Of a DNA stretch of 56,164 bases, positions 1 through 9,790 are shown piece after piece. The position numbers were made by a program, and so were the translations under genes. The notes beneath the pieces were generated by a model. It searched no databases. It was not told the origin of the DNA and saw only the letters and a list, made by a program, of their open reading frames with translations. This stretch comes from Hyphomicrobiales bacterium (lineage in GTDB: Bacteria > Pseudomonadota > Alphaproteobacteria > Rhizobiales > Beijerinckiaceae), in the NCBI GenBank assembly GCA_947455455.1, contig CANGOE010000008.1, positions 1 through 56,164 of the forward strand, in the 5' to 3' direction. Positions within the stretch are counted from its first letter, which is position 1; the number at the start of each line of letters is the position of its first letter.

Positions 1-369
1 ATACCCGCCACAAGGGCGGGCATGACAGAAGTGGTTTGGGGTGTATCATTGTCCCTCAACTGTCATGGCCGGGCCTGTCCCGGCCATCCACGACTTGCCT
101 GCAACGGCGCAAGAAAGACGTAGGTGCCCGCCACAAGGGCGGGCATGACAGGGGTGGTTTGGGGTGTATCAATTCACCAAAAGCGTTGGTTTAGGGGGCT
201 CGTAATACCCTCAACTGTCATGGCCGGGCCTGTCCCGGCCATCCACGACTTGCGTGCAACAGCGCAAAAAAGACGTGGATACCCGCCACAAGGGCGGGCA
301 TGACAGGAGTGGTTTGGGGGTATCATTGACCCTCAACTGTCATGGCCGGGCTTGTCCCGGCCATCCACG
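1..369. repeat. Cluster of six alternating REP-like hairpin elements
   Basis: Six copies of one 33-nt element lie here in alternating orientation. Minus-oriented copies are at 1-28 (cut by the window edge), 119-151 and 274-306; plus-oriented copies are at 60-92, 215-247 and 337-369. Read 5'-3', every copy has flank CTGTCATG, a GC-rich stem, a loop ending in TTGT or CTGT, the return stem and ATCCACG. Plus copies use the stem GCCGGG/CCCGGC and minus copies CCCGCC/GGCGGG, so the stem changes in a compensating way while flanks and loop stay. The spacers are also similar from unit to unit (ggtttggg, ccctcaac). The array abuts the 3' end of rnd. Alternating paired hairpins resemble REP/BIME elements; a role in termination or mRNA 3'-end protection is inference. 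Confidence 0.85.
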
Positions 370-380
370 ACTTGAAAGCC

Positions 381-1520
381 TCAGCGCGTCACAACCTTGC
401 CTTGCTCAATCGCCAGCGCGAGCCGGCCGTGCTTGAGCGCAAGGGCCTTTTCACCGAACACTGGCAGTCGCCAGCCGTTGAGGGCGGGGACTTCGGCGGC
501 GTCGTCCTGCGCGATGGCTTCCAGATCGTCGACATTGGCCAGCACTTTGGGAGCCACGCCTTCGGTTTCCGCCACCATTTTCAGCAGAACCTTCAGCAAT
601 TCGACCGTGGCCGAATTGTTGTTGCGCCGCTCACTGCGTTCCAGCGAGGGCAGGGTCTTGGGATCACGCGCAATGCCGGCTTCGACAGCCGCCAGAATAT
701 CGGTGCCTGCACGCGAACGCTCGAAACCCGAGGGGATCGAACGCAATTTGCCCAAGGCCTCGACACTGCGTGGAGCGGCGGTCACAATATCGATCACCGC
801 ATCGTCCTTGAGCACGCGCGAGCGCGGCACATTGCGTTCGCGGGCTTCCAGCTCGCGCCAGGTCGATAGTTCCATCAGCAAGGCCAGATCACGCGGTTTG
901 CGGATGCGGCCCTTCAGGCGATGCCATGCATCCTCCGGCTTCATGTCATAGGTCGAAGGCGAGGTCAGGATCCGCATTTCGTCGGCGAGCCAATGGGCGC
1001 GACCGGATTCGTCGAGTTTGGCCTTCAGGGCCAGATAGACATCACGCAGATGGGTGACATCAGAACGGGCATAATGCAATTGTGCATCCGACAAGGGCCG
1101 CTGTGACCAATCGGTAAAGCGCGAGGATTTGTCGATTCGCGCTTTGGCCAGATCATGCGCCAATTGCTCGTAGGAGACGCTGTCGCCATAGCCGCATACC
1201 ATCGCGGCAATCTGGGTATCGAAAGCGGGGGCCGGGATGCATTGGTCGTGGTGCCAGAAAATCTCGATATCCTGACGGCCCGCATGCAGGACTTTGAGCA
1301 CCTTTTCGTTGCGCATCAGCGTGAAAAAGGCGGTGAGATCGAGACCGGGCGCGAGAGGATCGATCAGCACATCTTCCTCCGGACTGGCCATCTGGATCAG
1401 GCACAGTTTGGAATAGAACGTGGTTTCGCGCATGAATTCGGTGTCGAGAGTCACGAAGTCGTGCTGGGCGAGCCTTGCGCAGGCCTTGTTCAGGGCATCG
1501 GTTGTGTCGATCATTTTCAT
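381..1520 (-). CDS. rnd: Ribonuclease D
   Basis: A 379-residue 3'-5' exoribonuclease that in the family trims tRNA precursors and other structured RNAs. The DEDDy exonuclease core is complete: D26 and E28 (LDTEFMRE), D84 ([10 protein letters not shown]), and Y150 with D154 ([10 protein letters not shown]). An HRDC nucleic-acid-binding region follows at about residues 205-285. The reading frame extends 50 codons further upstream, but that part is unlike the family, and the ATG at 1520 has AAGGAT about 10 nt before it. It is divergent from aspS across a 276-bp gap. The 3' end runs directly into the REP-like cluster. Confidence 0.95.
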   Translation of the reverse strand: MKMIDTTDALNKACARLAQHDFVTLDTEFMRETTFYSKLCLIQMASPEEDVLIDPLAPGLDLTAFFTLMRNEKVLKVLHAGRQDIEIFWHHDQCIPAPAFDTQIAAMVCGYGDSVSYEQLAHDLAKARIDKSSRFTDWSQRPLSDAQLHYARSDVTHLRDVYLALKAKLDESGRAHWLADEMRILTSPSTYDMKPEDAWHRLKGRIRKPRDLALLMELSTWRELEARERNVPRSRVLKDDAVIDIVTAAPRSVEALGKLRSIPSGFERSRAGTDILAAVEAGIARDPKTLPSLERSERRNNNSATVELLKVLLKMVAETEGVAPKVLANVDDLEAIAQDDAAEVPALNGWRLPVFGEKALALKHGRLALAIEQGKVVTR

Positions 1521-1742
1521 GGGCAGAATCCTTAAAGGATCACAAGGCGCGCGCCAAGTGGCCAAAAGCCTATCCTTTGTGCTTCCTGTGCAAGGCTGTT
1601 GCGCGTCATGCGGCAGAGAGCAGGACTTGTCATGGCTCAGGGAGCAGGAATTGCAACCGGTCCGGCGCAAAAAAGCGTTCCCGCGCTTGACAAGCCAGCC
1701 CTGCTTGTGTGCTTCTCCCGCCTAGCTTCCATGTTTATGAAA

Positions 1743-1777
1743 GGCCGGACTGTCCGTTATTTGCCCGACAGTCGGCC
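1743..1777 (+). promoter_or_regulatory. Leader hairpin upstream of aspS
   Basis: GGCC-G-GACTGTC (1743-1754) can pair with GACAGTC-GGCC (1767-1777). This gives an 11-bp stem with a single bulged G and a 12-nt loop. It ends six bases before the GAAGG ribosome binding site of aspS. The pairing is visible in the sequence; a regulatory role in aspS expression is inference. There is no T tract, so it is not a standard intrinsic terminator. Confidence 0.4.
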
Positions 1778-1796
1778 CCCTCGAAGGTCGATCACT

Positions 1797-3599
1797 ATGA
1801 GCACTGTGACAAGTCAACGCTATCGTTCCCATACCTGTGGTGCCTTGCGCGTCAGCGATATCGGCTCCGTGGCCCGTCTGTCGGGCTGGTGCCACCGCAT
1901 CCGCGACCATGGCGGGGTGCTGTTTATCGATCTGCGTGACCATTACGGCATGACCCAATGTGTGGTTGATCCTGATTCTCCGGCCTTTTCGGCGGCAGAG
2001 AAACTGCGCTCCGAATGGGTGGTACGGTTTGACGGCAAGGTGCGGGCGCGCCCCGATGGCACCGACAATAAAGACCTGCCCACCGGCGCGATTGAAATTT
2101 TTGTCACCGATATCGAAGTGCTCGGTGCGGCGGCCGAATTGCCCTTGCAGGTGTTCGGCGATCAGCCATTCCCCGAAGAAACCCGCTTGCGCTATCGTTT
2201 CCTCGATTTGCGCCGCGAGAAACTGCACAACAACATCATGACGCGCGGGCAGGTGATCGATGCCATGCGCTCCAAGATGAAAGGCCAGGGCTTCTTCGAG
2301 TTCCAGACCCCGATTCTGACAGCCTCGTCGCCCGAAGGCGCACGCGATTTTCTGGTGCCCTCGCGCATCCATCCCGGCACGTTTTACGCTCTTCCGCAGG
2401 CTCCCCAGCAATATAAGCAATTGCTGATGATGGCGGGCTTTGACCGCTATTTCCAGATTGCCCCGTGCTTCCGCGATGAAGACCCGCGGGCCGACCGTCT
2501 GCCGGGCGAATTCTACCAGCTCGATCTGGAAATGAGCTTTGTCGAGCAGGAAGACATTTTTGCGGCCGTCGAGCCGGTGGTTGGCGGCGTGTTCCGCGAA
2601 TTCGGCAATGGCAAGCCTGTCACGCCAAGCCCGTGGCCGCGTATTCCTTATGCTGAATCCATGCGCAAATATGGGTCCGACAAGCCCGATCTGCGCAATC
2701 CCATCGAAATGCAGGATGTGTCCGAGCATTTCCGGGGCTCGAACTTCAAAGTTTTCGCACGGATGCTGGAAGAGCCGAAGCACCAGATCTGGGCGATTCC
2801 GGCCAAGACCGGCGGTTCGCGCTCGTTCTGCGACCGCATGAATTCCTGGGCGCAGGGGGAAGGCCAGCCCGGCCTCGGCTATGTGTTCTGGCGCGAGGGT
2901 GAAGCCGGTGGCGCAGGCCCGATTGCCAACAATATCGGCCCCGAGCGTACCGAGGCGATTCGCCAGCAACTGGGTCTGGCTGAAGGCGATGCGGCGTTTT
3001 TTGTTGCGGGTGATCCCGAAAAATTCGTCAAATTCGCAGGTGCCGCCCGCACCAAGGTCGGGCAGGATCTGAAGCTGATCGACGAGGACCGTTACGAGCT
3101 CGCATGGATTGTCGATTTCCCGATGTTCGAATGGAACGAGGACGACAAAAAGGTCGATTTCTCGCACAATCCGTTCTCGATGCCGCAAGGTGGGTATGAG
3201 GCCCTGCAACATCAGGATCCGCTGACCATCAAGGCGTTCCAGTATGACATTGCCTGCAACGGCTTTGAAATCGCCTCCGGCGGCATCCGCAACCACAAGC
3301 CCGAAGCCATGGTCAAGGCCTTTGAAATTGCAGGCTATGGCGAGGAAACGGTGATCGAACGCTTCGGCGGCATGTATCGCGCCTTCCAATATGGCGCACC
3401 GCCCCATGGCGGTATGGCGGCAGGGGTGGATCGCATCGTGATGTTGCTGGTTGGCGCACAGAACCTGCGTGAAGTGACGCTGTTCCCGATGAACCAGCAG
3501 GCACAGGATTTGTTGATGTGCGCACCGACCGCACCCACCAACCAGCAATTGCGCGATTTGCATTTGCGCCTCAACTTGCCCGAAACACCCGCCCGCTAA
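1797..3599 (+). CDS. aspS: Aspartyl-tRNA synthetase
   Basis: A 600-residue class IIb synthetase that charges tRNA with aspartate in the cytoplasm. The order is an N-terminal OB-fold anticodon-binding domain (about 1-110), the class II core with motif 2 ([15 protein letters not shown]), a GAD insertion domain in the middle, and motif 3 ([13 protein letters not shown]) near the C-terminus. The start is the ATG at 1797 with GAAGG at 1783-1787; the upstream 66 codons of open frame look non-coding. In alphaproteobacteria without AsnRS, AspRS is often non-discriminating and also makes Asp-tRNA(Asn); whether that applies here cannot be told from this window. Motif 3 has an unusual AAGVDR where AFGLDR is common. 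Confidence 0.97.
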   Translation: MSTVTSQRYRSHTCGALRVSDIGSVARLSGWCHRIRDHGGVLFIDLRDHYGMTQCVVDPDSPAFSAAEKLRSEWVVRFDGKVRARPDGTDNKDLPTGAIEIFVTDIEVLGAAAELPLQVFGDQPFPEETRLRYRFLDLRREKLHNNIMTRGQVIDAMRSKMKGQGFFEFQTPILTASSPEGARDFLVPSRIHPGTFYALPQAPQQYKQLLMMAGFDRYFQIAPCFRDEDPRADRLPGEFYQLDLEMSFVEQEDIFAAVEPVVGGVFREFGNGKPVTPSPWPRIPYAESMRKYGSDKPDLRNPIEMQDVSEHFRGSNFKVFARMLEEPKHQIWAIPAKTGGSRSFCDRMNSWAQGEGQPGLGYVFWREGEAGGAGPIANNIGPERTEAIRQQLGLAEGDAAFFVAGDPEKFVKFAGAARTKVGQDLKLIDEDRYELAWIVDFPMFEWNEDDKKVDFSHNPFSMPQGGYEALQHQDPLTIKAFQYDIACNGFEIASGGIRNHKPEAMVKAFEIAGYGEETVIERFGGMYRAFQYGAPPHGGMAAGVDRIVMLLVGAQNLREVTLFPMNQQAQDLLMCAPTAPTNQQLRDLHLRLNLPETPAR

Positions 3600-3606
3600 G
3601 GCGAAA

Positions 3607-3640
3607 GCCGCATCAGTGCGGCGATGGAATCGTCGGTTTT
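3607..3640 (+). terminator. Weak candidate terminator after aspS
   Basis: GCCGCA and TGCGGC (3607-3622) form a 6-bp stem with a 4-nt loop just after the aspS stop codon. A TTTTTT run lies about 16 nt further on, too far for a classic intrinsic terminator. Low confidence. Confidence 0.25.
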
Positions 3641-3772
3641 TTCTCATCCCTTAGGAGAAAAGACCGAATAAGGCTTTCATCACCGCGCCAGTTGCGGCTA
3701 GACTTGAAACGTTAACTTGCGGCGGATCGGCAAACCTCGCCTCAAGATGTCAATATGAGGGGAAACGACCAG

Positions 3773-6088
3773 ATGGCTACTTTGTCTGATGAACTGCGCG
3801 CCAGCGCTTTGGCTTTTCACAGCCACCCGAAGCCGGGCAAGCTGGAAATTCAGGCCACAAAGCCGCTGGGCAATCAGCACGATCTGGCACTCGCTTATTC
3901 CCCCGGTGTGGCCGCCCCTTGCGAGGCGATTGCCGCTGATCCGAGCACGGCCGCCGATTACACCATCCGTCAGAATCTCGTGGCAGTCTTGTCCAACGGC
4001 ACAGCTGTGCTGGGTCTGGGCAATATCGGCCCGCTGGCCTCCAAGCCGGTGATGGAAGGCAAAGCGGTTCTGTTCAAGAAATTTGCCGGGATCGACGTAT
4101 TCGATATCGAAGTAGCCGAAACCGATGTTGACCGCATGGTCAATGTCGTTGCCGCCCTTGAGCCGACATTCGGCGGGATCAATCTCGAAGACATCAAGGC
4201 TCCCGAATGTTTCGAGATCGAGGAGCAGTTGAAGGCCCGCATGGGTATTCCCGTGTTCCATGATGACCAGCACGGCACGGCGATCATCGTCTCTGCCGCT
4301 GTCATGAATGCGATGGCTCTGGCCAACAAGGACTTGGGCAAGATCAAGGTTGTGACATCGGGCGCGGGTGCGGCGGCGCTGGCGTGCCTGAATTTGCTGG
4401 TGACCATGGGTGTCAAACGCGAAAACATCTGGGTTACCGATCTCGAAGGCGTGGCCTATGAGGGCCGCGAGGCTTTGATGGACCGCTGGAAAGCAGTGTT
4501 CGCCCAAAAGACCGACAAGCGCACGCTGATCGAAGTCATCGAGGGAGCGGATGTGTTCCTCGGCCTGTCGGCCGGCGGCGTGTTGAAACCCCATATGCTT
4601 GAAAAAATGGCTCCCAAGCCGCTGATTCTGGCGCTGGCCAACCCCAATCCCGAAATCATGCCGGATGATGCCCGCGCGGTGCGTCCCGATGCGATGATCT
4701 GCACGGGCCGGTCGGATTTCCCCAATCAGGTCAACAATGTCCTGTGCTTCCCCTATATTTTCCGAGGTGCGCTGGATGTCGGGGCGACCACCATCAACGA
4801 GGCGATGAAGATTGCCGCAACACAGGCCATTGCCAAACTGGCCCGTGAAGCACCCTCGGACATTGCCGCGATGGCCTATGGCGGCGAAGTCGCAACCTTT
4901 GGCGAACAATCCCTGATCCCCAGCCCGTTCGATCCGCGTCTGATCTTGCGGATTGCACCCGCTGTCGCGCTGGCGGCAATGGAAACCGGCGTGGCGACCC
5001 GTCCGATCACCGATTGGGATGCCTATCACGAGCAACTCGACCGTTTCGTGTTCCGCTCCGGCTTCGTGATGAAACCGATTTTCGCCCAGGCCAAGCAAGA
5101 CCCCAAGCGTGTGATCTATGCCGATGGCGAGGACGAGCGCGTCTTGCGTGCCGCTCTCATTGCGCTGGAAGAAGGCATTGCCTTCCCGATCCTGATAGGC
5201 CGTCCGGCTGTGATCGAAGCGCGTTGCAACCGCTACGGGTTGAAACTGCCGATCGGGCAGGGCGTCACCATCGTCAATCCGGAAGATGATCCGCGTTATC
5301 GCGATTATGTCGCGACCTTCCTTGAGCGGGCCGGTCGGCGCGGCATTACGCCTGCCGCCGCCCGGACGCTGGTGCGCACCAACACCACCGTCATTGCCGC
5401 CATTGCGGTTGTGCGCGGCGATGCGGATGCGATGATCACCGGATTGGAAGGCCGTTTCACCTCGAAACTGAAGCTGATCCGCGACATTATCGGTGCGGCC
5501 CCCGGCATGCGCCGTTTTGCCGGCATGAGCCTGATGATCACCCAGAAGGGGCATTATTTCATCGCCGATACCCATGTGCGGCCCGATCCGACCGCCGATG
5601 AAATCGCTGATACCACCATCCAATGCGCGCAGATGGTTGCCCGTTTCGGCATTACACCAAAGGTGGCTTTGCTGTCCCATTCCGATTTTGGGGCATCGGA
5701 TACGCCATCTTCCATCAAAATGCGCGAGGCGACCGCAATGATCCGCGATCGTATGCCGGAACTGGAAGTTGATGGCGAAATGCAGGGCGACACCGCTTTG
5801 TCGCAAATGTTGCGTGACAACAAATATCCGGATTCACGCCTGAAGGGCGAAGCCAATCTGCTGATCATGCCCAATCTCGATGCCGCCAACATCGCCTATC
5901 AGCTGATCAAGATTTTGGCCGATGCCCTGCCTGTCGGTCCGATCCTGATTGGTCCCGATCACCCCGCCCATGTGCTGACCACCTCGGTCACGGCACGCGG
6001 TGTGGTCAATATGACGGCTGTGGCTGTGGTCGAAGCGCAAGCCCGTGAACAGCGGATCCGCAAGCGCGCCACCCGTTTGGGCGGCTGA
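3773..6088 (+). CDS. maeB: NADP-dependent malic enzyme with phosphotransacetylase-like domain
   Basis: A 771-residue MaeB-type enzyme that decarboxylates malate to pyruvate with NADP reduction. Residues up to about 430 are the malic enzyme part ([14 protein letters not shown] near the N-terminus, then [10 protein letters not shown] and a [13 protein letters not shown] nucleotide-binding loop). The rest is a phosphate acetyltransferase-like domain, which in the MaeB family is usually regulatory (acetyl-CoA response) rather than catalytic. The ATG at 3773 is preferred over the in-frame ATG at 3755 because GAGGGG (3757-3762) sits about 10 nt before it. Length matches the family. It stands alone, convergent with erpA. 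Confidence 0.95.
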   Translation: MATLSDELRASALAFHSHPKPGKLEIQATKPLGNQHDLALAYSPGVAAPCEAIAADPSTAADYTIRQNLVAVLSNGTAVLGLGNIGPLASKPVMEGKAVLFKKFAGIDVFDIEVAETDVDRMVNVVAALEPTFGGINLEDIKAPECFEIEEQLKARMGIPVFHDDQHGTAIIVSAAVMNAMALANKDLGKIKVVTSGAGAAALACLNLLVTMGVKRENIWVTDLEGVAYEGREALMDRWKAVFAQKTDKRTLIEVIEGADVFLGLSAGGVLKPHMLEKMAPKPLILALANPNPEIMPDDARAVRPDAMICTGRSDFPNQVNNVLCFPYIFRGALDVGATTINEAMKIAATQAIAKLAREAPSDIAAMAYGGEVATFGEQSLIPSPFDPRLILRIAPAVALAAMETGVATRPITDWDAYHEQLDRFVFRSGFVMKPIFAQAKQDPKRVIYADGEDERVLRAALIALEEGIAFPILIGRPAVIEARCNRYGLKLPIGQGVTIVNPEDDPRYRDYVATFLERAGRRGITPAAARTLVRTNTTVIAAIAVVRGDADAMITGLEGRFTSKLKLIRDIIGAAPGMRRFAGMSLMITQKGHYFIADTHVRPDPTADEIADTTIQCAQMVARFGITPKVALLSHSDFGASDTPSSIKMREATAMIRDRMPELEVDGEMQGDTALSQMLRDNKYPDSRLKGEANLLIMPNLDAANIAYQLIKILADALPVGPILIGPDHPAHVLTTSVTARGVVNMTAVAVVEAQAREQRIRKRATRLGG

Positions 6089-6089
6089 G

Positions 6090-6109
6090 AAGCCTCATTG
6101 AGCAGGCTT
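6090..6109. terminator. Short hairpin between convergent maeB and erpA
   Basis: AAGCCT and AGGCTT form a perfect 6-bp stem with an 8-nt loop, in the 22-bp gap between the two stop codons. There is no T run on either side, so its use as a bidirectional terminator is only suggested by position. Confidence 0.3.
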
Positions 6110-6110
6110 G

Positions 6111-6443
6111 TCAGAGCGAAAAACTGGTGCCGCAACCGCATGAGGCTGTGGCATTGGGGTTGACCACCCTGAAGGATTGACCCATCAGGTCGTCGACAAA
6201 ATCGACCTCCGAGCCTTCAAGCAATGGCAGAGAAACGGGATCGATCCGCAAGGTCACGCCATTGCGGCTGACCAGCAGATCATCGGCGAATTGTTCGGAT
6301 GAGAGATCGAATTTATACTGGAAGCCGGAGCAACCGCCGCCATCCACACTCAGGCGCAATTGCGTCCCTTCAGCCTCGCCCGACAGGATGGTCTGGATCC
6401 GCTTGGCGGCGCGTTCTGTCATCGTCAATGTGTGATCGCTCAT
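6111..6443 (-). CDS. erpA: A-type iron-sulfur carrier protein, ErpA-like
   Basis: A 110-residue HesB/IscA-family protein that carries and delivers Fe-S clusters to apo-enzymes. The three conserved cysteines are present: C38 in GGGCSGFQY, and C102 and C104 in SCGCG near the C-terminus. The ATG at 6443 has GAGGA six bases upstream; an in-frame ATG four codons earlier (6455) is less well placed. It is divergent from dgt, the neighbour that erpA often has in alphaproteobacteria. IscA rather than ErpA is possible, but no isc/suf genes are next to it. Confidence 0.9.
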   Translation of the reverse strand: MSDHTLTMTERAAKRIQTILSGEAEGTQLRLSVDGGGCSGFQYKFDLSSEQFADDLLVSRNGVTLRIDPVSLPLLEGSEVDFVDDLMGQSFRVVNPNATASCGCGTSFSL

Positions 6444-6585
6444 AGCTGTCCTCATAAAGGGTCGAAATTTGCGGGCACTTTTGGTGTCGGGCAGGGGCGT
6501 GACATGGTCACTTCACCCTGTTTCATGATAGATAGGCTGGACTTGGCCCGAATTCAACGGGTTGATTGAAGAGGCGGAGGCGGAT

Positions 6586-7830
6586 TTGCCTGCAACAACG
6601 GATTTAACGCAACAACAGGCCGATTTTGACCGGTTCCGCTATGACCGGCGGCGGGCGGCCTATGCCTGTGATCCGCACCGGACGCGCGGCCGGTTGTTGC
6701 CGGAGCCGCTTTCGGCCACCCGAAGCGATTTCCAGCGCGACCGCGACCGGATCATCCATTCCACAGCCTTTCGCCGTCTCAAACACAAGAGCCAGGTATT
6801 CGTCTATCACGAGGGTGACCATTTCCGCACACGGTTGACCCATACAATCGAGGTGGCGCAAATCGCCCGCTCGCTCGCCCGTGCTCTGGGGCTGGACGAG
6901 GATCTGGCCGAAGCGCTGGCGCTGGCGCATGATCTCGGTCACACGCCGTTCGGTCATGCAGGCGAAGATGCCCTGCATGAGGCCATGCAGAATTTCGGCG
7001 GGTTCGACCACAATGCGCAGGCTTTGCGGATTGTGACCCAGCTTGAACGCCGCTATGCGGGCTTTGACGGGTTGAATCTCAGTTGGGAAACCCTCGAAGG
7101 ACTGGTCAAGCATAATGGTCCGGTGCTGGATGGTGCGGGCCACCCGACCGAGCGATACCGTAAACATGGGGTGCCCGAAGCATTTGTGGAATTCGACCGG
7201 CACTTTCCGTTGGGGCTTCACGAGCATGCCTCGGCCGAAGCGCAAGTGGCCGCTCTGGCCGATGACATTGCCTATAATGCCCATGACATCGATGACGGAT
7301 TGCGCGCCGGATTGTTTGCGGTTCCCGACTTGGCCGAAGTGCCGCTTTTGAAGGAATGTCTGAGGGAAATCAAATCTCTATGGCCACAGCTTGAAGAACA
7401 GCGCGTGATCCATGAATTGGGGCGGCGGTTGATTACCCGCTTGATCGAGGATGTATTGCAAGCCAGCATCGGCGGGTTGGAGCGGTGCGGCTCGGTGGAG
7501 GATATTCGGCAAGCCGGCCGGAGCCTCGTCTCGTTTTCGGAAGCCGGAAGCCGTGCCGATACCGGAATCAAAGGCTTTCTCTATCCGCATATGTATCGCC
7601 ACAAGGATGTGATGCGGGTTCGCGGACAGGCCGAAGATGTGGTGCGCGATCTGTTCGCCCTTTATTTCAAACAACCCTCGGAATTGCCCGACGAATGGCG
7701 CGCGGGACTCGAAACCCTGTCGGACCAACAGCTTGCCCGCCGGATTGCCGATTATATTGCGGGCATGACCGACCGTTTTGCCCTGCTCGAACACCGCCGC
7801 TTGTTTGACGTTTCACCCGATTTGCGTTAG
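6586..7830 (+). CDS. dgt: Deoxyguanosinetriphosphate triphosphohydrolase-like protein
   Basis: An HD-domain dNTP triphosphohydrolase (dNTP to deoxynucleoside plus triphosphate), about 414 residues. The metal-binding set is visible: H86 in [14 protein letters not shown]115-D116 in [17 protein letters not shown], and a later Asp in [14 protein letters not shown]. There is no ATG at a sensible place. The TTG at 6586 is preferred because GGAGG (6576-6580) precedes it by five bases; a TTG at 6562 is the alternative. It heads a run of same-strand genes and is followed 89 bp later by argS, the usual alphaproteobacterial order. Confidence 0.9.
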   Translation: MPATTDLTQQQADFDRFRYDRRRAAYACDPHRTRGRLLPEPLSATRSDFQRDRDRIIHSTAFRRLKHKSQVFVYHEGDHFRTRLTHTIEVAQIARSLARALGLDEDLAEALALAHDLGHTPFGHAGEDALHEAMQNFGGFDHNAQALRIVTQLERRYAGFDGLNLSWETLEGLVKHNGPVLDGAGHPTERYRKHGVPEAFVEFDRHFPLGLHEHASAEAQVAALADDIAYNAHDIDDGLRAGLFAVPDLAEVPLLKECLREIKSLWPQLEEQRVIHELGRRLITRLIEDVLQASIGGLERCGSVEDIRQAGRSLVSFSEAGSRADTGIKGFLYPHMYRHKDVMRVRGQAEDVVRDLFALYFKQPSELPDEWRAGLETLSDQQLARRIADYIAGMTDRFALLEHRRLFDVSPDLR

Positions 7831-7919
7831 GGCGCGCACAGTGATCATTGTCGGTTAGACAGTCTTTCTATCCGGATTTTCCGGTCTCAAGCCAACCCAT
7901 ACAAGGCCAAAGCACAGTC

Positions 7920-9674
7920 ATGAATGTTTTTGAAGTTTTCGAACATCGTTTGCGGCTCGCCATCGAGCAACTGGCCGATCAGGGTGTCTTGCCGAAGGGA
8001 CTGGATCTGTCGCGAGTGGTTGTCGAGCCGCCGCGCGATCCCTCCCATGGTGATCTGGCCACCAATGCGGCGATGGTGCTGACCAAGGAAGCCGGTGTGC
8101 CGCCGCGCAAACTGGCCGAATCTCTGGTGGCATTGTTGCAAGATGATGCGGATGTGGTCTCGGTCAGCATTGCCGGTCCCGGCTTTATCAATCTCAGCCT
8201 TGCCCCGCATGTGTTTGAAAATGTTCTTCATTCGGTGATCGAGCAGGGTCGTTATTACGGTCACGCGCTGGCTGTCGGGCAGGGGCCTGCCAATGTGGAA
8301 TATGTCTCGGCCAATCCCACGGGGCCGATGCATGTCGGCCATGGTCGCGGCGCGGTGTTTGGTGATGCGCTCGCCTCCCTGCTGGAATTTGCCGGACGCG
8401 CCGTCACCCGTGAATATTATATCAATGATGCCGGTGCCCAGGTGGATGTGCTGGCCCGTTCGGCTTTGTTGCGTTACCGCGAAGCCCTCGGCCAGGACAT
8501 CGGCACGATCCCGGACGGGCTTTATCCGGGCGATTATCTGGTGCCTGTCGGTCAGGCACTGGCGGCGGAGTATGGCCAGACACTTCTGGACAAGGACGAA
8601 GCCGATATCCTGCCATTGGCGCGTGACAAAGCCATTGCCATGATGATGGACATGATCCGCGAGGATCTGGCCACGCTTGATATCCGGCATGATGTGTTCT
8701 TTTCCGAGCGCTCGCTCTCGACCGGTGACAGCGATGTGATCAAACAGACCATTGCCGATCTGCGGGCCCGTGATCTGGTCTATGAGGGCCGTTTGCCACC
8801 CCCCAAAGGGCAGTTGCCAGATGATTGGGAAGACCGCGAGCAGACCTTGTTCCGCGCCACCGAATTCGGCGATGACAGTGACCGTCCTTTGCTGAAATCG
8901 GATGGTGGCTATACTTATTTTGCCTCCGATATTGCCTATCATGCCTCCAAATTCCAGCGTGGCTTTGCAACCATGATCGATGTCTGGGGAGCCGATCACG
9001 GCGGCTATGTCAAACGCATGACGGCCGCAGTTGCGGCTGTGACGGGCGGCAAGGCCGAGCTGGATGTGAAATTGTGCCAGTTGGTCCGGCTGTTGCGCCA
9101 TGGCGAGCCGGTTAAAATGTCCAAACGGTCGGGTGATTTCGTGACCTTGCGCGAAGTGGTTGATGAAGTGGGCCGCGATGCCGTCCGCTTCATGATGCTT
9201 TATCGCAAGAATGATGCGACGCTGGATTTCGACCTCGCCAAGGTGATCGAGCAATCGCGTGATAATCCTGTCTTTTATGTCCAATATGCGCATGCCCGTT
9301 GCTGTTCAGTGTTGCGGCAGGCCGAAACGGCAGGCTTTGCGCATACATTGGAGGCTTTGAAAGGCACCGATCTGTCGGTGTTGCAGGATGCTTCGGAGCG
9401 CGCCTTGATGCGGCGGATTGCCCAGTTCCCGCGCATGATCGAAGCGGCGGCCTCAGCCCATGAGCCGCACCGCGTGGCGTTCTACCTGTATGAACTGGCC
9501 AGCGATTTCCATGGATTATGGAACCGTGGCAAGGATGATCCACAGCTTCGCTTTGTGCTGGAGTCGAGTCCGGCTATAACGGGCGCGCGACTCGTTATGC
9601 TTCATGCTGTGGTGCAGGTGATTCAATCCGGTCTCGGAATTTTGGGTGTTTCGGCTCCCGAGGAGATGAGATAG
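7920..9674 (+). CDS. argS: Arginyl-tRNA synthetase
   Basis: A 584-residue class Ia synthetase. The N-terminal ArgRS-specific domain is followed by the HIGH-type motif ([13 protein letters not shown]) and the KMSK-type motif ([12 protein letters not shown]). The C-terminal DALR anticodon-binding domain (about 465-584) includes [17 protein letters not shown]. The start at the ATG 7920 ([11 protein letters not shown]) fits the family; the 24 extra codons upstream do not. Only a weak AAGG precedes the start. Confidence 0.96.
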   Translation: MNVFEVFEHRLRLAIEQLADQGVLPKGLDLSRVVVEPPRDPSHGDLATNAAMVLTKEAGVPPRKLAESLVALLQDDADVVSVSIAGPGFINLSLAPHVFENVLHSVIEQGRYYGHALAVGQGPANVEYVSANPTGPMHVGHGRGAVFGDALASLLEFAGRAVTREYYINDAGAQVDVLARSALLRYREALGQDIGTIPDGLYPGDYLVPVGQALAAEYGQTLLDKDEADILPLARDKAIAMMMDMIREDLATLDIRHDVFFSERSLSTGDSDVIKQTIADLRARDLVYEGRLPPPKGQLPDDWEDREQTLFRATEFGDDSDRPLLKSDGGYTYFASDIAYHASKFQRGFATMIDVWGADHGGYVKRMTAAVAAVTGGKAELDVKLCQLVRLLRHGEPVKMSKRSGDFVTLREVVDEVGRDAVRFMMLYRKNDATLDFDLAKVIEQSRDNPVFYVQYAHARCCSVLRQAETAGFAHTLEALKGTDLSVLQDASERALMRRIAQFPRMIEAAASAHEPHRVAFYLYELASDFHGLWNRGKDDPQLRFVLESSPAITGARLVMLHAVVQVIQSGLGILGVSAPEEMR

Positions 9675-9790
9675 GCTGTGGCGGGGTTAATATTTCTAAC
9701 GGACTAGGTTTTTGCGAATGATCGGCGGGTGTTGTCCCGGTTTGGCGCTCTTTGAAAACAAAGGGCAGGGTTCGGCTTTTGAGTGAGAAG

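Noticed and set aside
1-369. CRISPR array
   Set aside because: The repeats alternate in orientation, are not regularly spaced with unique spacers, and no cas gene is present.
254-436. Small plus-strand open frame in the repeat cluster
   Set aside because: It is made of the repeated hairpin sequence and has no ribosome binding site.
1722-3647. 641-codon minus-strand open frame antisense to aspS
   Set aside because: It mirrors the aspS reading frame; its His/Arg/Gln-rich translation has no family pattern and the plus strand encodes a clear AspRS.
3698-5806. 702-codon minus-strand open frame antisense to maeB
   Set aside because: Long but low-complexity (His, Arg, Gln, Gly rich), an antisense shadow of the malic enzyme gene.
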